This document shows positions 1 through 13,482 of a stretch of DNA of 64,000 nt, one piece after another; positions within the stretch are counted from its first letter, which is position 1, and each line of letters starts with the position of its first letter. The notes below the pieces were generated by a model that saw nothing but the letters and a program-made list of their open reading frames with translations, searched no databases and was not told where the DNA came from. Made by a program: the position numbers and the translations under genes. This DNA comes from Siphlonurus alternatus. Its lineage: Eukaryota > Arthropoda > Insecta > Ephemeroptera > Siphlonuridae. Location of the stretch: positions 10,046,648-10,110,647 of the forward strand of contig OX463781.1 of NCBI GenBank assembly GCA_949825025.1, read 5' to 3'.

Positions 1-602
1 ATTATTATTGAATTCAGTTTTTGATCGTAAAATATTTATTTTTATATTCAGTATAAAGAATTAAATGCATTTCTTAAAAACATACCGCGTTAAAATATAT
101 TTCAATTTAAACTTTCAAAGTTTAAAATTGTAAACAAAACATATCCGTCACTTCAAAATTTAGAGTATAATATTGATAACAAACAATAGCAAACTGGAAC
201 GTAATTTTCTCTCTAGAGCATTTGTTTTAAGACGTTAGGTTGAGAGGATTTTGCCCCCCTTAATCAGCATTATCAGCAAATTCATCTCCTGAAGACAGCG
301 AGGAAGAAGAGCGACGTATTAGAAGCACCTTGGATCGTTTGGGTATACATTCTCTCTCTCGTTCACTTGTTCATAGCGGATCAGAAAAGGAAAGCAAGCA
401 AGCAAGCTAGTATAAGAGGAAATGGTAATTTGAATCCGATTTTACAGCCAAGAGAGAAGAAGGTATTAGTGCAGTGAGGAGATTCATTGCGTCTAAATTT
501 ATTGAAGGATTAAGATAAATGATGAGTCAAATTGGAGAGTTAAAATTTATAGATTTATTAGTATATAAAATAATAATAATAACAAAAAAAAATAAACATA
601 AA
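1..602. other. AT-rich non-coding DNA, no gene seen
   Basis: No open frame of useful length and no RNA gene is visible. The only texture is a short purine-rich patch around 285-450 with simple GA and AGCA runs, and an A-rich stretch just before the inverted-repeat element that starts at 603. Confidence 0.6.
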
Positions 603-755
603 GGGTGCGATTCACCAAGAAGTTAACCAGGTTTTTAACCACGTTTAGCTTAACCACGTTTAACTATACCTGTTTTACATGCTAAAGCACCTAGTTAAAC
701 GTGGTTAAACTAAACGTGGTTAGAAACCTGGCTAACTGCTTTGTGAATCGCACCC
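603..755. mobile_element. 153-bp foldback MITE (GGGTGCGATTCAC termini)
   Basis: The element begins GGGTGCGATTCAC and ends with its exact reverse complement, GTGAATCGCACCC. Each arm also carries two copies of a TTAACCACGTTTA-like motif, so nearly the whole unit folds back on a short loop near 672-690. The size, the sharp GC-containing ends and the lack of any reading frame fit a non-autonomous DNA transposon. No clear target-site duplication can be read because both flanks are A-rich. The superfamily is therefore left open. Confidence 0.85.
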
Positions 756-1456
756 AAAAAAAATAACAAATAATTTACATTTCTGACTAAAAATGATAAG
801 TATATAACGACTCCCCACAGTCCAATTCTTCAGCTATAATGGAATATAAATTCTATTCAGACTTGTTTTAAAATATAAGAAAATGGTGTAACTGATCTGA
901 AAAGAACTATACAGAGATTTTTTATATATTTTTTTTTTCTTTTTTTTCTCGTTTTCTGGTAAATCCCACGAGACAAAGACGTCTCTGTTGTCAATAAAAT
1001 TGTCAGGTCGATAGTGATGACGTCACGATCCGTGTTGCTGTCGCACGAGCGTGGTCTGGAACAGCTGATGGCTGCAGCATCCACAGACAGGAGCACCAGC
1101 ATCTCTTTATCTCTCTCATATTTATATACATATATAGTTTTTATCTTTTCATCTCAGAAATGTACAGAGGATTTCTCAATTGCATTACTGGGCTTTTTTA
1201 TATCAAGATGTTTTTTTTATGTAAATTTCATTGTGGAAGTACGAGTTTTGCTTGTAACCCACCGATACGTAACGTGATTTTATTTTTCTTCTAAATTTAA
1301 GGGCTTTGAAGATATTCTCTGAATTGTTTTTAACATTTACCCATACTTTTTACTTATTTATTTGTTAATGTTACTGTAGCAATTTTTGTGTGCGTAAGAG
1401 ACCAACTTGTGAATCCCTCTCGGCTAAGAATTTTTATTCTAATTCTCTCATTTTTA

Positions 1457-1460
<4 letters not shown>
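756..1460. other. Non-coding; contains a CRE-bearing GC-richer patch
   Basis: AT-rich sequence with a pyrimidine tract near 930-950. At 1010-1100 there is a GC-richer patch with a perfect CRE palindrome (TGACGTCA, 1018-1025) and an E-box-like AACAGCTG near 1060. No coding region is supported. Confidence 0.5.
1018..1025. promoter_or_regulatory. CRE palindrome TGACGTCA (candidate)
   Basis: A perfect 8-bp CREB/ATF consensus lies inside a ~90-bp GC-richer patch in AT-rich surroundings. No core promoter is visible next to it, so function is inference only. Confidence 0.3.

Positions 1461-1537
<77 letters not shown>
1461..1537. repeat. (CT)n microsatellite, 77 bp
   Basis: An uninterrupted CT run followed by a further imperfect CT-rich tail to about 1580. 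Translations of it give Ser-Leu or Glu-Arg repeats, which are artefacts. Confidence 0.98.
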
Positions 1538-1540
<3 letters not shown>

Positions 1541-2790
1541 CTTAATTTTTTCTCCCCCTTCTCTCTCTCTCTCTTTTCTCTACCACGCTCATTAAAACTG
1601 TGTGTATTAATCATTACCCAAACACAAACAAAAAAATCTAATCATCATCACAAAAATATAAAGAAAAAATTATTTTCCTGCTTTAATAACTTGAACTTTA
1701 AAAATAAATCTCAAATAAACGTAAAATGTTTATTTTCAATTTTAAAATTATGTGTATAATAATATGAGTGTTGAGATTATAGTACTATAATATTTCATTT
1801 AACTATGTTATTTTAATTTCAAATATAAAATGAAATGGAGAATTAGAAATTTAATTAGCTTGAGCACTAACCAACTTTCATGATGACTTTAAGGGGAGAG
1901 AGAAGCTAATACTGCTGCTGCTGGCTAAAGTGTATAAAGCTTGCCAGACATGCCAGACACAGTTTCAATCCTTTCTAAAGTCACTACAAGGTGGTACGAC
2001 GTGTGCTGACTATTTCACCGTAAATGTATCGTTATGGTGACTTTAACTATTCAAACTTGCATGCAGATTGTTATTTTATTAAAACAAGAAATTTACATAA
2101 CAATAATGTGATAGTTAAGTATTAAGTAATTATAAAGGAGTTTCTAAGCAAACTCTACATTATTTATTTTTTTTAATATATAGCTCAGTATTTTTGCATA
2201 AATTCAATAGAGGTAAATTTAAAATACGTTTATCACATTATGATAAATTAAACATAATTTAATTTTTTTATTATTCTTATATCAATATATTATGTAAATA
2301 TAAAAGTAATTTAAATAACCCCCATATACTATTTCATTGTAAGCAATGACACCGTTGAAATTTTATTTTTTGGATTACGTATTGTTTCTGGTCGCAGCTA
2401 CAACGCCACAATTTTGCTGTGCGTTTATCGCAGGCTGCTGGTTGTTGGAAGAGTGGTGGGAGGGGATGACAAATGGTGCACGCGGGCCACACATAGTAGT
2501 GGCGCCTCAGGACATAGTAGGCATCCCATGAGCACAGGAGAGAGAGAGAAAGTGGTGCTTTTGCCTTATCGTAGCTTCAATGACTCCCAATAACCCCAGT
2601 GAAATAAACCTTAGCCGGTACTCTCGCACATCCACAAAATGTCTCCTTGCCCCTCCCATGTCATCAAACGAACATTCAGGGGTAATTGAGCGTCGCCCGC
2701 GCGTTTATCTGCAAACACTCCACGCTCTAAGTAAGTATTTAGAAAATTAGCTTGACCAACTATTTTTAACTGATAAAAAAATTAAGCTTG

Positions 2791-2828
<38 letters not shown>

Positions 2829-5800
2829 AAAGTAAGGGCTTTTGTTTCATTACTTACAATATTAAAATTTGTTCCTAAAAATGATATTGCTTGTATATAT
2901 GAGCATGCATTAATATGGAATATCAGCACACAAAAAATAAACTTATTCATTAATACAGTACGCAATAAAATTAATTGTGTTGTTTGTTTTCACCTCATTA
3001 AATATTAAAAACGAAAAAACAAAACTTTTTTTCGTTAAATTGAACATGACATCATATTTTATGAGCAAGCAATAGCAATAAAGAATTACCAGTTAATAAA
3101 CACTAATGAACTTGCGTTTGACGCTCGCTCTGTATAAAATACAAATTGTAAAAGAGAAAAAAAAATGTTCAAATCTGTGTCAGTTACTAATATTACATGC
3201 TTTTTGACTTTATATTTGAAAATTCCAACAGATAAAAATATAACTTTGTTCCATTTTTTTTTTTTTTTTTTGTCCTCTTTCTATATTTTACAAAGTGTGG
3301 TGTAGAAGCTTTTGTCAGACTGCTGGAAACTAAATCACAAATGTCGCATAGCAAAAGGGGGATGCATAAAAAAGAGAAGATAATATGGAGAAGAGAATCT
3401 TTGTGATCTTTACACTGGCGCCTATCCAGCCACCCTCTCTTATACATAGCTTACATATATTTACTCAATAAAGACGAGCTATTATATTGGCTTGACCCAT
3501 CCTATATTGTTTGTATAATATCTCTACAGTATATAAATCCATATCGTATGTACTCAATAATATTAGTTAGGTGCATACTATGCTATGTACGGAACGTGCT
3601 GTACCGTAGAATATAGATGCTTTACGTATAATATAATATACGGGTAGGAAAAGATAGCAAGCTTGGTTACTCACGATGCGTATGTGTACATAACCTTTAG
3701 GGAAATCATATGATTCTGTATGCTAAACTAGGTGTCAGTACGTTACGCTAAAAAAAATATATATTATATATATAATATTAAATTTCTTATAAAAATTTGC
3801 AATGTAATAAGTTTATCTTTTGAGAGTATAATTATAATTCTAGAGACTTTATTAAGTCAAAGAAGAAGAATAACATTTGAAAAAAAAAATTAATAAAAAG
3901 AAAAGAGAAAGATTTTTTGTCATTACGTAGAGTTTTTACTAATTTGCATAATACTTTCATCCTTTTCTACAATCTCTGTATTAAATTGAGACTTGAGCTG
4001 GCTTTACAATACACCACACCCACTGTTTTATTTCTAGAAGTGATTGTGAGAGGAGGGAAAAAAATCCTTTGGCTTGAATTTGCTCTGTTATATATTTTTT
4101 TCACATCAACTGCAGTATTATTTAAAATATAGTCTCGGTTTTAAACATAAAAAAAATCTTTTGTAATGTTTTTATTTTGGTTTATTTTTAGCTCTCATTT
4201 AATACTATTATAAATATTTTACTAATGCATATAAAAAAATTATAATGAAACTTTACAATTAGTAATTCACAACCACAAATATAAACTATTATAAAATAAT
4301 ATTCCCTTGATGTGGTATATTAAACCATTATCACTAGCAACTATCACACGAAAAAGGAACAAAAATATTACGTATTTCTCTATGCTTTCACATGAAATCT
4401 TCATGACATGTATTAATTTATAATGAAACTTTTATATGTTTTTTTATTACATTGTAAGGGTGCATTATTTATATAAACATGAAAATGGTAGTCCGTATAT
4501 ACACACGTTTCATCTGCTACAGGGCTGTATTTTATTGATCCGTTCATCCATTGCAAGTAGTTAGAGATAAAAAGAAAATCAACAAAGTGGATCTTCCATA
4601 ACATTTTTTTTAATTTATTGAATATACGGACATTATAAATTATTTTTTATCATTTTACCATTCATGTAAAACTGTTTTGTAATATTTTACAATTGTATTA
4701 ATTTATGGTGATAATTTGAATTGAACACAACAAACAAAATATATATTTATGACAAAAAAAGTATCAAAATGATTTTTATATATTGTATTATTTATGTAAA
4801 CGCACCTCTACAATTATAATTTATTTCAATATTGACTTAAAAGTGAAAATTGATTTTACATGCTTAACCTTTTTGACTGTAAAATTTATCATAATCTATA
4901 TTTTACTTCATGAAGGTAAAAGGTATGTGAAACATGTAAGGAACTATAGTGTGGACTAAACTACAGATAACTACATAAAGTTAAATTTCTATTGGTCATT
5001 ATATTGGAAATTTGTACATAAAAAACTTGATAAAGCTTAGGTGGAAAGGTATACCTTGCTTGCTGCAATGTGTATAGCTTGGATGGAAGATAAGGGATGT
5101 TGAAATGAGCTTCCTAGAGGAATACGGTAGGTTTATAAGAAGCTACTAGCTAAGAAAAGGGTGTGTGGTTAACTTGATATCACTTGGCCCTCCTCTGCTA
5201 GGCTAACTTTACCTCAGTGTCAGCAATCTTGCTCTAAATTGCCCCCCCCTCCCTTTCCCCCCTTACCTCCAACACCAAACCCTTCCTTATAAGCTTATGT
5301 AACACAACGAGCTCAATAAACTTAAATGAGCATAGAAAATGAAAATCTTAAATTACTTTTATGTAAAATTATATATACCTTATAATTTCATTGAGTTTAC
5401 ATTTTACCACAATTTCCTTCTAAGGGTAAGTGGTAAAAATGTAAAAATTATAGGAAATTTTCGACAATTGTTCTAATTTAAAATAAGTTGCAAGTAGTAA
5501 TAATGAAATATATCATAATGAATTTCTGAACATACGCAATTTTTTATTGAAATTTACGTATCTTTGGTATAATAATTAATAATAAATCATACTGAAGATA
5601 ATCCTTAAAGTTGTGCAAAGTTGTTATTATATCAAATATGGATTAATAAAATGATTTATTTATATTTTTTGTAGGTCATAAGGGATTCATAATATAATGT
5701 ATGATACATGAGTATCAAATTTCAATAAATAAATCTCTATTCTACTTATATAAAAAAAATTATGACAAGTATATATTGTATATATACATATTGTTGTCAC

Positions 5801-6014
5801 ATACGTTAGCAGATTATATATCATCAGTATATATTTGAGATATAGATTTCTTTACTGCGTAAGCATATATTATAATACACAGTATATATATTTTATGTAA
5901 CCCCAAGAGAGGTTGACAGGAAGACTTCTAATATCCCAGTCATACATTTCTTCATTCATGTTTGAGCTTTTCAAATGTAAGCGCGCATGGGGGTCTTCTC
6001 ATTTTTATACCACC

Positions 6015-6018
<4 letters not shown>
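1538..6018. other. 4.5 kb non-coding DNA
   Basis: Mostly AT-rich sequence with homopolymers, including T30 at 2795-2824 and T18 at 3254-3271. A GC-richer island around 2385-2710 has no recognisable protein in any frame. A second pyrimidine-rich patch lies near 5160-5290. No tRNA or other RNA gene was recognised. Confidence 0.5.
2795..2824. repeat. Poly-T homopolymer (30 bp)
   Basis: Thirty consecutive T residues. It could be a microsatellite or the tail of an old minus-strand retroposon, but no retroposon body is recognisable upstream of the tail. Confidence 0.9.

Positions 6019-6081
<63 letters not shown>
6019..6081. repeat. (CT)n microsatellite, 63 bp
   Basis: A pure CT run that ends abruptly at CAGTGTGCGAGG. 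Confidence 0.98.

Positions 6082-7235
<1,154 letters not shown>

Positions 7236-7315
<80 letters not shown>
7236..7315. repeat. (GA)n microsatellite, 80 bp
   Basis: An AG run preceded by an imperfect GA-rich lead from 7209 and followed by a G8 run. It is the third dinucleotide array within 1.3 kb and lies in the opposite strand sense to the two CT arrays. Confidence 0.98.
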
Positions 7316-7322
<7 letters not shown>

Positions 7323-9477
7323 AGTTGTGTATTGAAGAAAATCTACGTAACAATGAACGTGTTTGTTAAAATGTTGAATATTGGTGATAATTTATGATTT
7401 TAAAATATAATAATAATAATTAAAAAGTATTTTTATAGAGGTCTAATGAAGATCATTAAGTTGAAATATCACTAAGATGGTAAGAAAATTCATTGGTATT
7501 CTAAATAAGTAGAGTTAAAATAATACTAATTTTTTATAGTATTTTTAAGTATAGCACCTCTTTTTAATTTGCTATTTTGTCATTTTTTCTGTTCGCATAA
7601 TCATAATATAAAGTAAAAAATTATTATGTTGAGTCATGAGTGTATTCGCAATATCTTTAGAAAATTCTGTTTAAAATATAATTACATAAATATACAGCAC
7701 AAAACTTTCATAATTTTAATGGTATACTTAAATTTAACTGATAAAAAGCATATTCTTGTATTTTTATTATGTTTAAAATCTCTTTTTTATTTTGCTTTGA
7801 TATTTTCACAGTATACATTAAAGTACAGATCTGTCAAAGATGACAAATTTCTTTTCTGACTAAACTTTTTTTAGGGTCACTATCATAACATTAGCAACTA
7901 TATATTTATTTATTCTTGCACTGCAGTTTACACAAAGTGTCGTTGAAGAACATATAGCGTCGCCACGTTACGGAAAACAGCACAGCGGTCAGTTGGTTGA
8001 TGGGGCATATAATAGTATATATATAACAAAGTCTGTCTCTGACATATCTCCCTGCACCCTGTCTCACACGAGATTTTTCAAAGAGAAAAAAATATAACAT
8101 AACATAGAGACTATAAGGGCTGCATGCGACTGCTGGTTAGCTATTATAGAGTATAGCAATGTTTGTAAGAAGGGGGGGGGGGGGGTTGAATAACAACAAA
8201 TCCTAGTAACATCCCATATATATATATATAACGCAACAAAACGAGACTAGAATAAAAGGGGGGAGAAAAGCAAAGTCATATTATAGTAGTGGTAGAAGCA
8301 AGGCCTAAACATTTCACGAGAAGCAGCAAGATAATATATTACCATCAGTATCCCTCACAGACTTGTATTTTGTAGTGCGTATATAACATCAACACCCACA
8401 TCAACAGAAACAAAACCCAATGTGCTGCTGCTGCTGTAGTTGTTGTTGTTCTATACCCTTTTATACTGCCATTGTACGAATGTTGTTTTATATCTCCTCT
8501 CATAATGTCCTCAATAACGTTTATATTATCATGTTAAAACAAGAGACATTATAAAATGAAAAATATATGACAAATTATCAAATGTTTTGGTAAAATATAC
8601 TTTTTTTTTTTACTGTCGTGTTATTTTTACTTTATTTATTTTCTAGTAAATACAACATGTGTCGGTTGAAAATGTAAACGGTTTATATTAGTTTTTTTTA
8701 TGATTTTTTAAAACCCATTTCAGATTAAAAACAAAATGATGATAAACTTATTAATTTTTTAGAATATTTAATCCCCTATAAGTTATGCAACTTTTTAAAC
8801 ATAACTGCACTGCTAGGTTGTCTACATTAAAAAGTACGACCATTTTTATACGGCGATTGTTAATGAATATTCTTTTCTCTTGTGTTTTTTGTGCTTATTT
8901 TCATTGTGTTTAGTATACCGACCTGTAATATAAGTAAAAATAAACTTGATGATGAAAGAGAGTAAAGTTCTTATTAAATAAGTCTCAAAGGAAAATACTG
9001 CACAATTCAGTGATAAAAAAAATGACTTTCACTTTATAAAATACTTAATTAGTATGTAATTATTTTCTTAAAACATAAAAAATATTTTTTAAGAGTAAAT
9101 ATAACAAAAAAACTTTTTAATGATTACGAATATTATTTTGAAAGTTCTTCCTAATTTTTATCTTGTTTTCTTGAGTAAACACAATATTAAAAATATGATA
9201 ATAAGCAGAATAATAATAAGAAGAATAGAAGTGCAAGTTCGAATTGTGTGCGTTGTAAATATACAAGACCTATAATACATTATATATCATCATAAGTAAA
9301 GAGCTATATATGAAGGAAACTTAACGTTTTGTGGCTTACTTCTGCGTATATTCCCCATTACATTTAACCACTAACACCACAGAATACATCAGTGTATAAT
9401 AGTTAGAATAGAGTATTTGCAACTGATGTTGACATGCTGAGATAGTTTAAACTTTGAAGCTCTATATAGTGACTTGA
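7316..9477. other. 2.2 kb non-coding DNA
   Basis: AT-rich. Includes a G14 homopolymer at 8172-8185 and a short (TA)n run near 8216-8229. No supported gene. Confidence 0.5.
8172..8185. repeat. Poly-G homopolymer (14 bp)
   Basis: Fourteen consecutive G residues in AT-rich DNA. A lone G tract this long is also prone to length error in assemblies. Confidence 0.85.
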
Positions 9478-9504
9478 GTAGTAGTAGTAGTAGTAGTAGT
9501 AGTA
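9478..9504. repeat. (GTA)9 trinucleotide microsatellite
   Basis: Nine perfect GTA units. Not in a supported reading frame. Confidence 0.95.
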
Positions 9505-11338
9505 TTCGTGACATAGATGCCTTTCAAGTCATGCCTAACAATTCATCTTGGTCATGTTAGGAATGCCACTACTTACCCTTCGTTTGACATACACCAAAAG
9601 CTTAGATGCTATGTTTAAAGTAGTAAATTCTACTCTTAGGTCACTAACAATGCATGCTATATCAAAGTCAACACTTGAAAATCTCTTACTGTATATTTAT
9701 ATACTTCCCCATCATCATATTCTTCTTATAATAATCATCATAAAGTACTACCTTACGTACTCTACCTATCTTATATATATAGAGTCTTGTTAGCAGTGCT
9801 TTGTACATAGCATGCACCTTCCCTTATATATATATAACTTACATCCTCCAGGCATACTTGTACAAGAGAACTAAGATTTTGCAAAACTTTCTTTATATAA
9901 TGTACAGTATATATATTTAAAAAAAAAAAACTAGGGCTCATTAAGTAATGCATGCATGATTTTATGTGTTCAAAACAAAAGCATACATAAAAAAAACATT
10001 AATAGAAGCTACAAATCTCATTTATCTTTTTTTATAAATATAATTATTATAAATAAATATACTAAAACATTATATTTATATTTTTTACTAAAAATTTCAA
10101 TTGTAATTTTATTTATACATTCATAAATTATAAATGTAATGTTTAAATTTTAATCTACTTTACATATTACAATATATTTAGCGTGCATGTACTAAAATTA
10201 AAATTATTATGATATATATGTATATATATTTTTTTTAATTTTTTCAATTTTTCTTTTCTTACACAACGTTTTTTATTCTTTTTTTAAAAATAAGCAAGGT
10301 AGTTAAATATTTACTATAAATTTATTTTGTTTACGTTGAAGTATTTGTTACAGGTGAAAAGTTTTCAGAAATCTGTGAGTCAGAGTCACGAATATGTTAA
10401 CACTAGTGGGTAGTTGGTGCTTCTCATTTTCTTTCTAGCGACGAGACAAAAGGCGAGTGAAGAGAGACACGCGGCCTGAGGTGTTCTTTCTACTCTCATG
10501 AGTCAGCAGACACAAAATACTCAGCTGTTGAATCACCGGGGGGGGTCTGCATGGTTCTCCTCTCACTTTGGCACCACCAATAAACCTTTGCTCTAAAAGG
10601 TGCTAGCTCTCGATAAAACTCCAATAAAAAAATTCCTTAAGTGAAAAGTTTTATTTATCTAATTAGGTTTAATCTATTAAGAAATATAAAGTTAAATTGT
10701 TTTTAACAAGATTAGACTTACTATATCATGTCATATAGTAACAATGGCATTGTCACTATATATGACATTCACTTATGGGGTTTCAATAACCCTATCTATA
10801 TACCGTAATTCTCTCTCTCTCTCTCCTTACTTTCTCACACTCTCTCATTATATTATTATGTACTCATAATCAGCGCTAGAGAGGGTTCGAATTCAGACGC
10901 GACTTGGTAAAATGTTTTATAATTGTCGATTATTTCCAAGTCACTGGACCGTAATGAATTACCAACTTTATTAAAATAAACATTTATCTCTTTAGAAATA
11001 AAATTATTCATATTTTTTCTTAAAAACTATAATATACGATAAATTGATATTTTTTCTTTGAATATTTTGTTATTATTATTTCAAATTCATTAAAAAAACA
11101 GTTAAACAATAATAACAATGTATCCTAATACACTCCACTGCAGCTATAATATATAATACAGAGGAGTGTAAAATATATAAAATATTATTTTTTTTACTGA
11201 CCTGTTAGAAGAATGAAGTCTTGCGGCAAGTCGGCTCGTTAGCCGGACAAAAGCCAAGTGTTCTTGTTGAAAAAGCACCAACTTTGTTCTTTATTAATTT
11301 TTTATGCCAAATAATTTAGCCACGGTATATGCTCACTG
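9505..11338. other. Non-coding; AP-1/MARE-like island at 10.37-10.62 kb
   Basis: Strongly AT-rich, with a short CT run (10811-10826). A GC-richer island at ~10,370-10,620 contains two TGAGTCA sites. No gene is seen. Confidence 0.5.
10376..10508. promoter_or_regulatory. Paired AP-1/MARE-type sites (candidate enhancer)
   Basis: TGAGTCA occurs at 10376-10382 and again at 10499-10505. The second continues as TGAGTCAGCA, which matches a Maf-recognition/antioxidant-response half element. Both sit in an island that is GC-richer than its flanks. No adjacent gene is known, so the regulatory role is inferred. Confidence 0.3.
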
Positions 11339-11606
11339 TTAACTCGGAGGTACAAGAGATTGTCCTAGGAAACGCGTGTGTTCTGACGGACCTCGCGATC
11401 GCGACTGCCTGAGGTGGTGTTGGAACGTTAGGGGGGCACCACTGCAGGGTCTACTGCTGGCGCACGACTGCCGTGGCCACCGTGGTGCCGAGGAGCAGCC
11501 ACCCCTCCCCCTCGCTGCACCGCCACGACGCGCCACCGCGGCACGCCTCCAACACCCCTCGGTAATACTCGGAGCATCTCGGAGCATCTCGACCCTTAAA
11601 CATTAA
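11339..11606. other. GC-rich island, unidentified (possible exon or repeat fragment)
   Basis: About 265 bp of strongly GC-rich DNA interrupts sequence of roughly 25-30% GC. Frames are open on both strands over much of it (plus 11376-11606, minus 11587-11339), as expected of GC-rich sequence, and none gives a recognisable protein. The 3' end carries a direct repeat (CTCGGAGCAT, twice near 11568-11587). It could be an exon, a CpG-rich regulatory island or a fragment of a repeat. Confidence 0.35.
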
Positions 11607-13193
11607 AATTATTTGCCCTTTTTTTTTTTTTACCTTGTCTTGATTAATATCTTATAATAAGTTTTGACATTTATTGATCAGTTATTTTTTATATACAATA
11701 ATGTCTCTATTAGTATGTATTATATCTGATGATCTATTTATTTTATGGTATATTTTTTTCTGTTTGATTATTTGTGGAGTCTAAATTCTTACAATTTTAA
11801 AAAAAAATAATCTTTTATGCTATACTGTCCTCATAATTAAATTGGTTTTCATAATTCAACAAAATATTTATTTACAGTTCAAAACACATGCAATATTGCA
11901 TAATTACACTATATATATATATATTATATATGTCATTTTTTTTTCTATACGTGATATTGTTCTACCTTATAATTCCCGTCAATTTGATAGGAAACTAATT
12001 TTGGCATTAACTGATAACAAAAAATATTACAAATATTAAAGCAGTGGGAAATTTCAATCTGAGATTCGCAATTAATTAATTATTTCTACAAATACCTAGA
12101 TGCAAAATTTAAAATGAAAATTTTGGGTAGGGATTATCTCCAACATTGCCAAATGAGGCAGCACTGCAACACAAAAATACTGAATGTTCTCCCAAAATAC
12201 AATCAAACCTCCTGCTAATGTCTTATCGTATGAAGCGACGCAAGCTGTTTGTATTTTTTTTAATATATTTCATCGATTTTATTTTAATACGTGGCTAAAT
12301 CATCGTTATGCAGTAATTTATAATTAATAAAATAATACATTCGTTACAATTTTTAATATTCTTATCCTAAAATATCACCTATAAATAATTTTCAATTAAA
12401 TCAATTTCATTTTATACAAAGATTTTCTGTAAAAATTTAAAAATTGAAACAATACGGTGTTTGCTTGGCTTTGTTGTTGTTTACATTCATCAGTAGGTAC
12501 TTAGGGGGAACTGGAATTACTTGATTTATTGCTCCTAATTTAACATATTTTTAATTTTTGTTAACAATAATTTATACGTAAGAAATGAATATACATAACT
12601 TGAACATATATATTTTTTTTATTTTACCTAGTTTCTTTATCATTATTCTTTGTTGTGCCGTTTCCCCCTCGTATTCAAAAGTCCGCGGGGAAAGCAAAGG
12701 TCGGTGATTGGCTGATTTTTTTTCAGAATGTTAGGGTCAATATCAGTGCATAAGTGTCGTAAAATGGTCATTATTGACGTGAAATTTGGAGTCGATTTAC
12801 ATTTTATTTAATGATTTATTGTATTTTTCACAGATATCATTGGCAAATATTGCATTTTTTTCCATTTACTTGACATTTCAATCTATCAAATAAAATAATT
12901 GTCAAAGGTATCACAATCGTCATATCGCAGAAAATAAATAGTTTTTGGTATGCTACTACCATGTTAAATAGGTGCTTTTTGCCTACATTCACGTGACGTC
13001 ATGTTTTTGTGACGTATGGTGAAAGACCCGTATAACAATATGACTAAATTTTTGTTTATCATGAGATTATTATAAATGTATTTTTACCTCGAGGCAACAT
13101 AAACTTTACCACTGCTAATGCTTGGACCTTGTCAAGCAGTCTATAAGGCATGGTGAACTTAATAACTTTTTGCAATGTCTAGATTGGAGGATC
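11607..13193. other. 1.6 kb non-coding; CRE cluster near 13.0 kb
   Basis: AT-rich. A short GC-richer patch at 12,655-12,720 contains AAAGGTC and an inverted CCAAT box (ATTGG). A CRE/E-box cluster lies at 12,990-13,015. No gene is supported. Confidence 0.5.
12990..13015. promoter_or_regulatory. Overlapping E-box/CRE plus CRE half-site (candidate)
   Basis: CACGTG (12990-12995) overlaps TGACGTCA (12994-13001). A further TGACGT half-site follows at 13010-13015. The overlap of a bHLH palindrome with a bZIP palindrome is a tight composite. There is no nearby identified start site. Confidence 0.35.
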
Positions 13194-13482
13194 TTAAGGG
13201 TAAGGTAACACGGATCAGCTGACCCAATGCTAAAAAAAATCAAACATGAAAATTATGAAAAAAAAATTAAAATGTTCTCCTCTACATCCCCTATCAGTGG
13301 CTATACAATTTGTATCAGGTATACAAATTCATAACTCAAAAACTAGCTCGAATTTGTATACCTGATATTTTAGCCACTGATATGGAATGTAGAGGAGAAC
13401 ATTTTAATTTTTTTTTCATAATTTTCATGTGTGTGATTTTTTTTAGCATTGGGTCAGCTGATCCGTGTTACCTTACCCTTAA
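13194..13482. mobile_element. TTAA-flanked foldback MITE (piggyBac-like)
   Basis: The element is bracketed by TTAA at 13194-13197 and 13479-13482. Inside are near-perfect inverted arms of ~115 bp that begin GGGTAAGGTAACACGGATCA on both ends. The two halves mirror each other through an A-rich then GTTCTCCTCTACAT-type segment to a short centre near 13,330. A TTAA target duplication is the hallmark of the piggyBac superfamily. The unit has no coding capacity, so it would need an autonomous partner elsewhere. An open frame at 13310-13504 is only the hairpin arm. Confidence 0.85.

Noticed and set aside
1354..1759. Ser-Leu and Glu-Arg repeat proteins over the CT/GA arrays (here and at 6, 7, 22, 28, 34 and 51 kb)
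   Set aside because: They are translations of dinucleotide microsatellites and are open on both strands for trivial reasons.
10880..10900. tRNA B-box-like GGTTCGAATTC
   Set aside because: No acceptor stem, A box or anticodon arm at the required distances.
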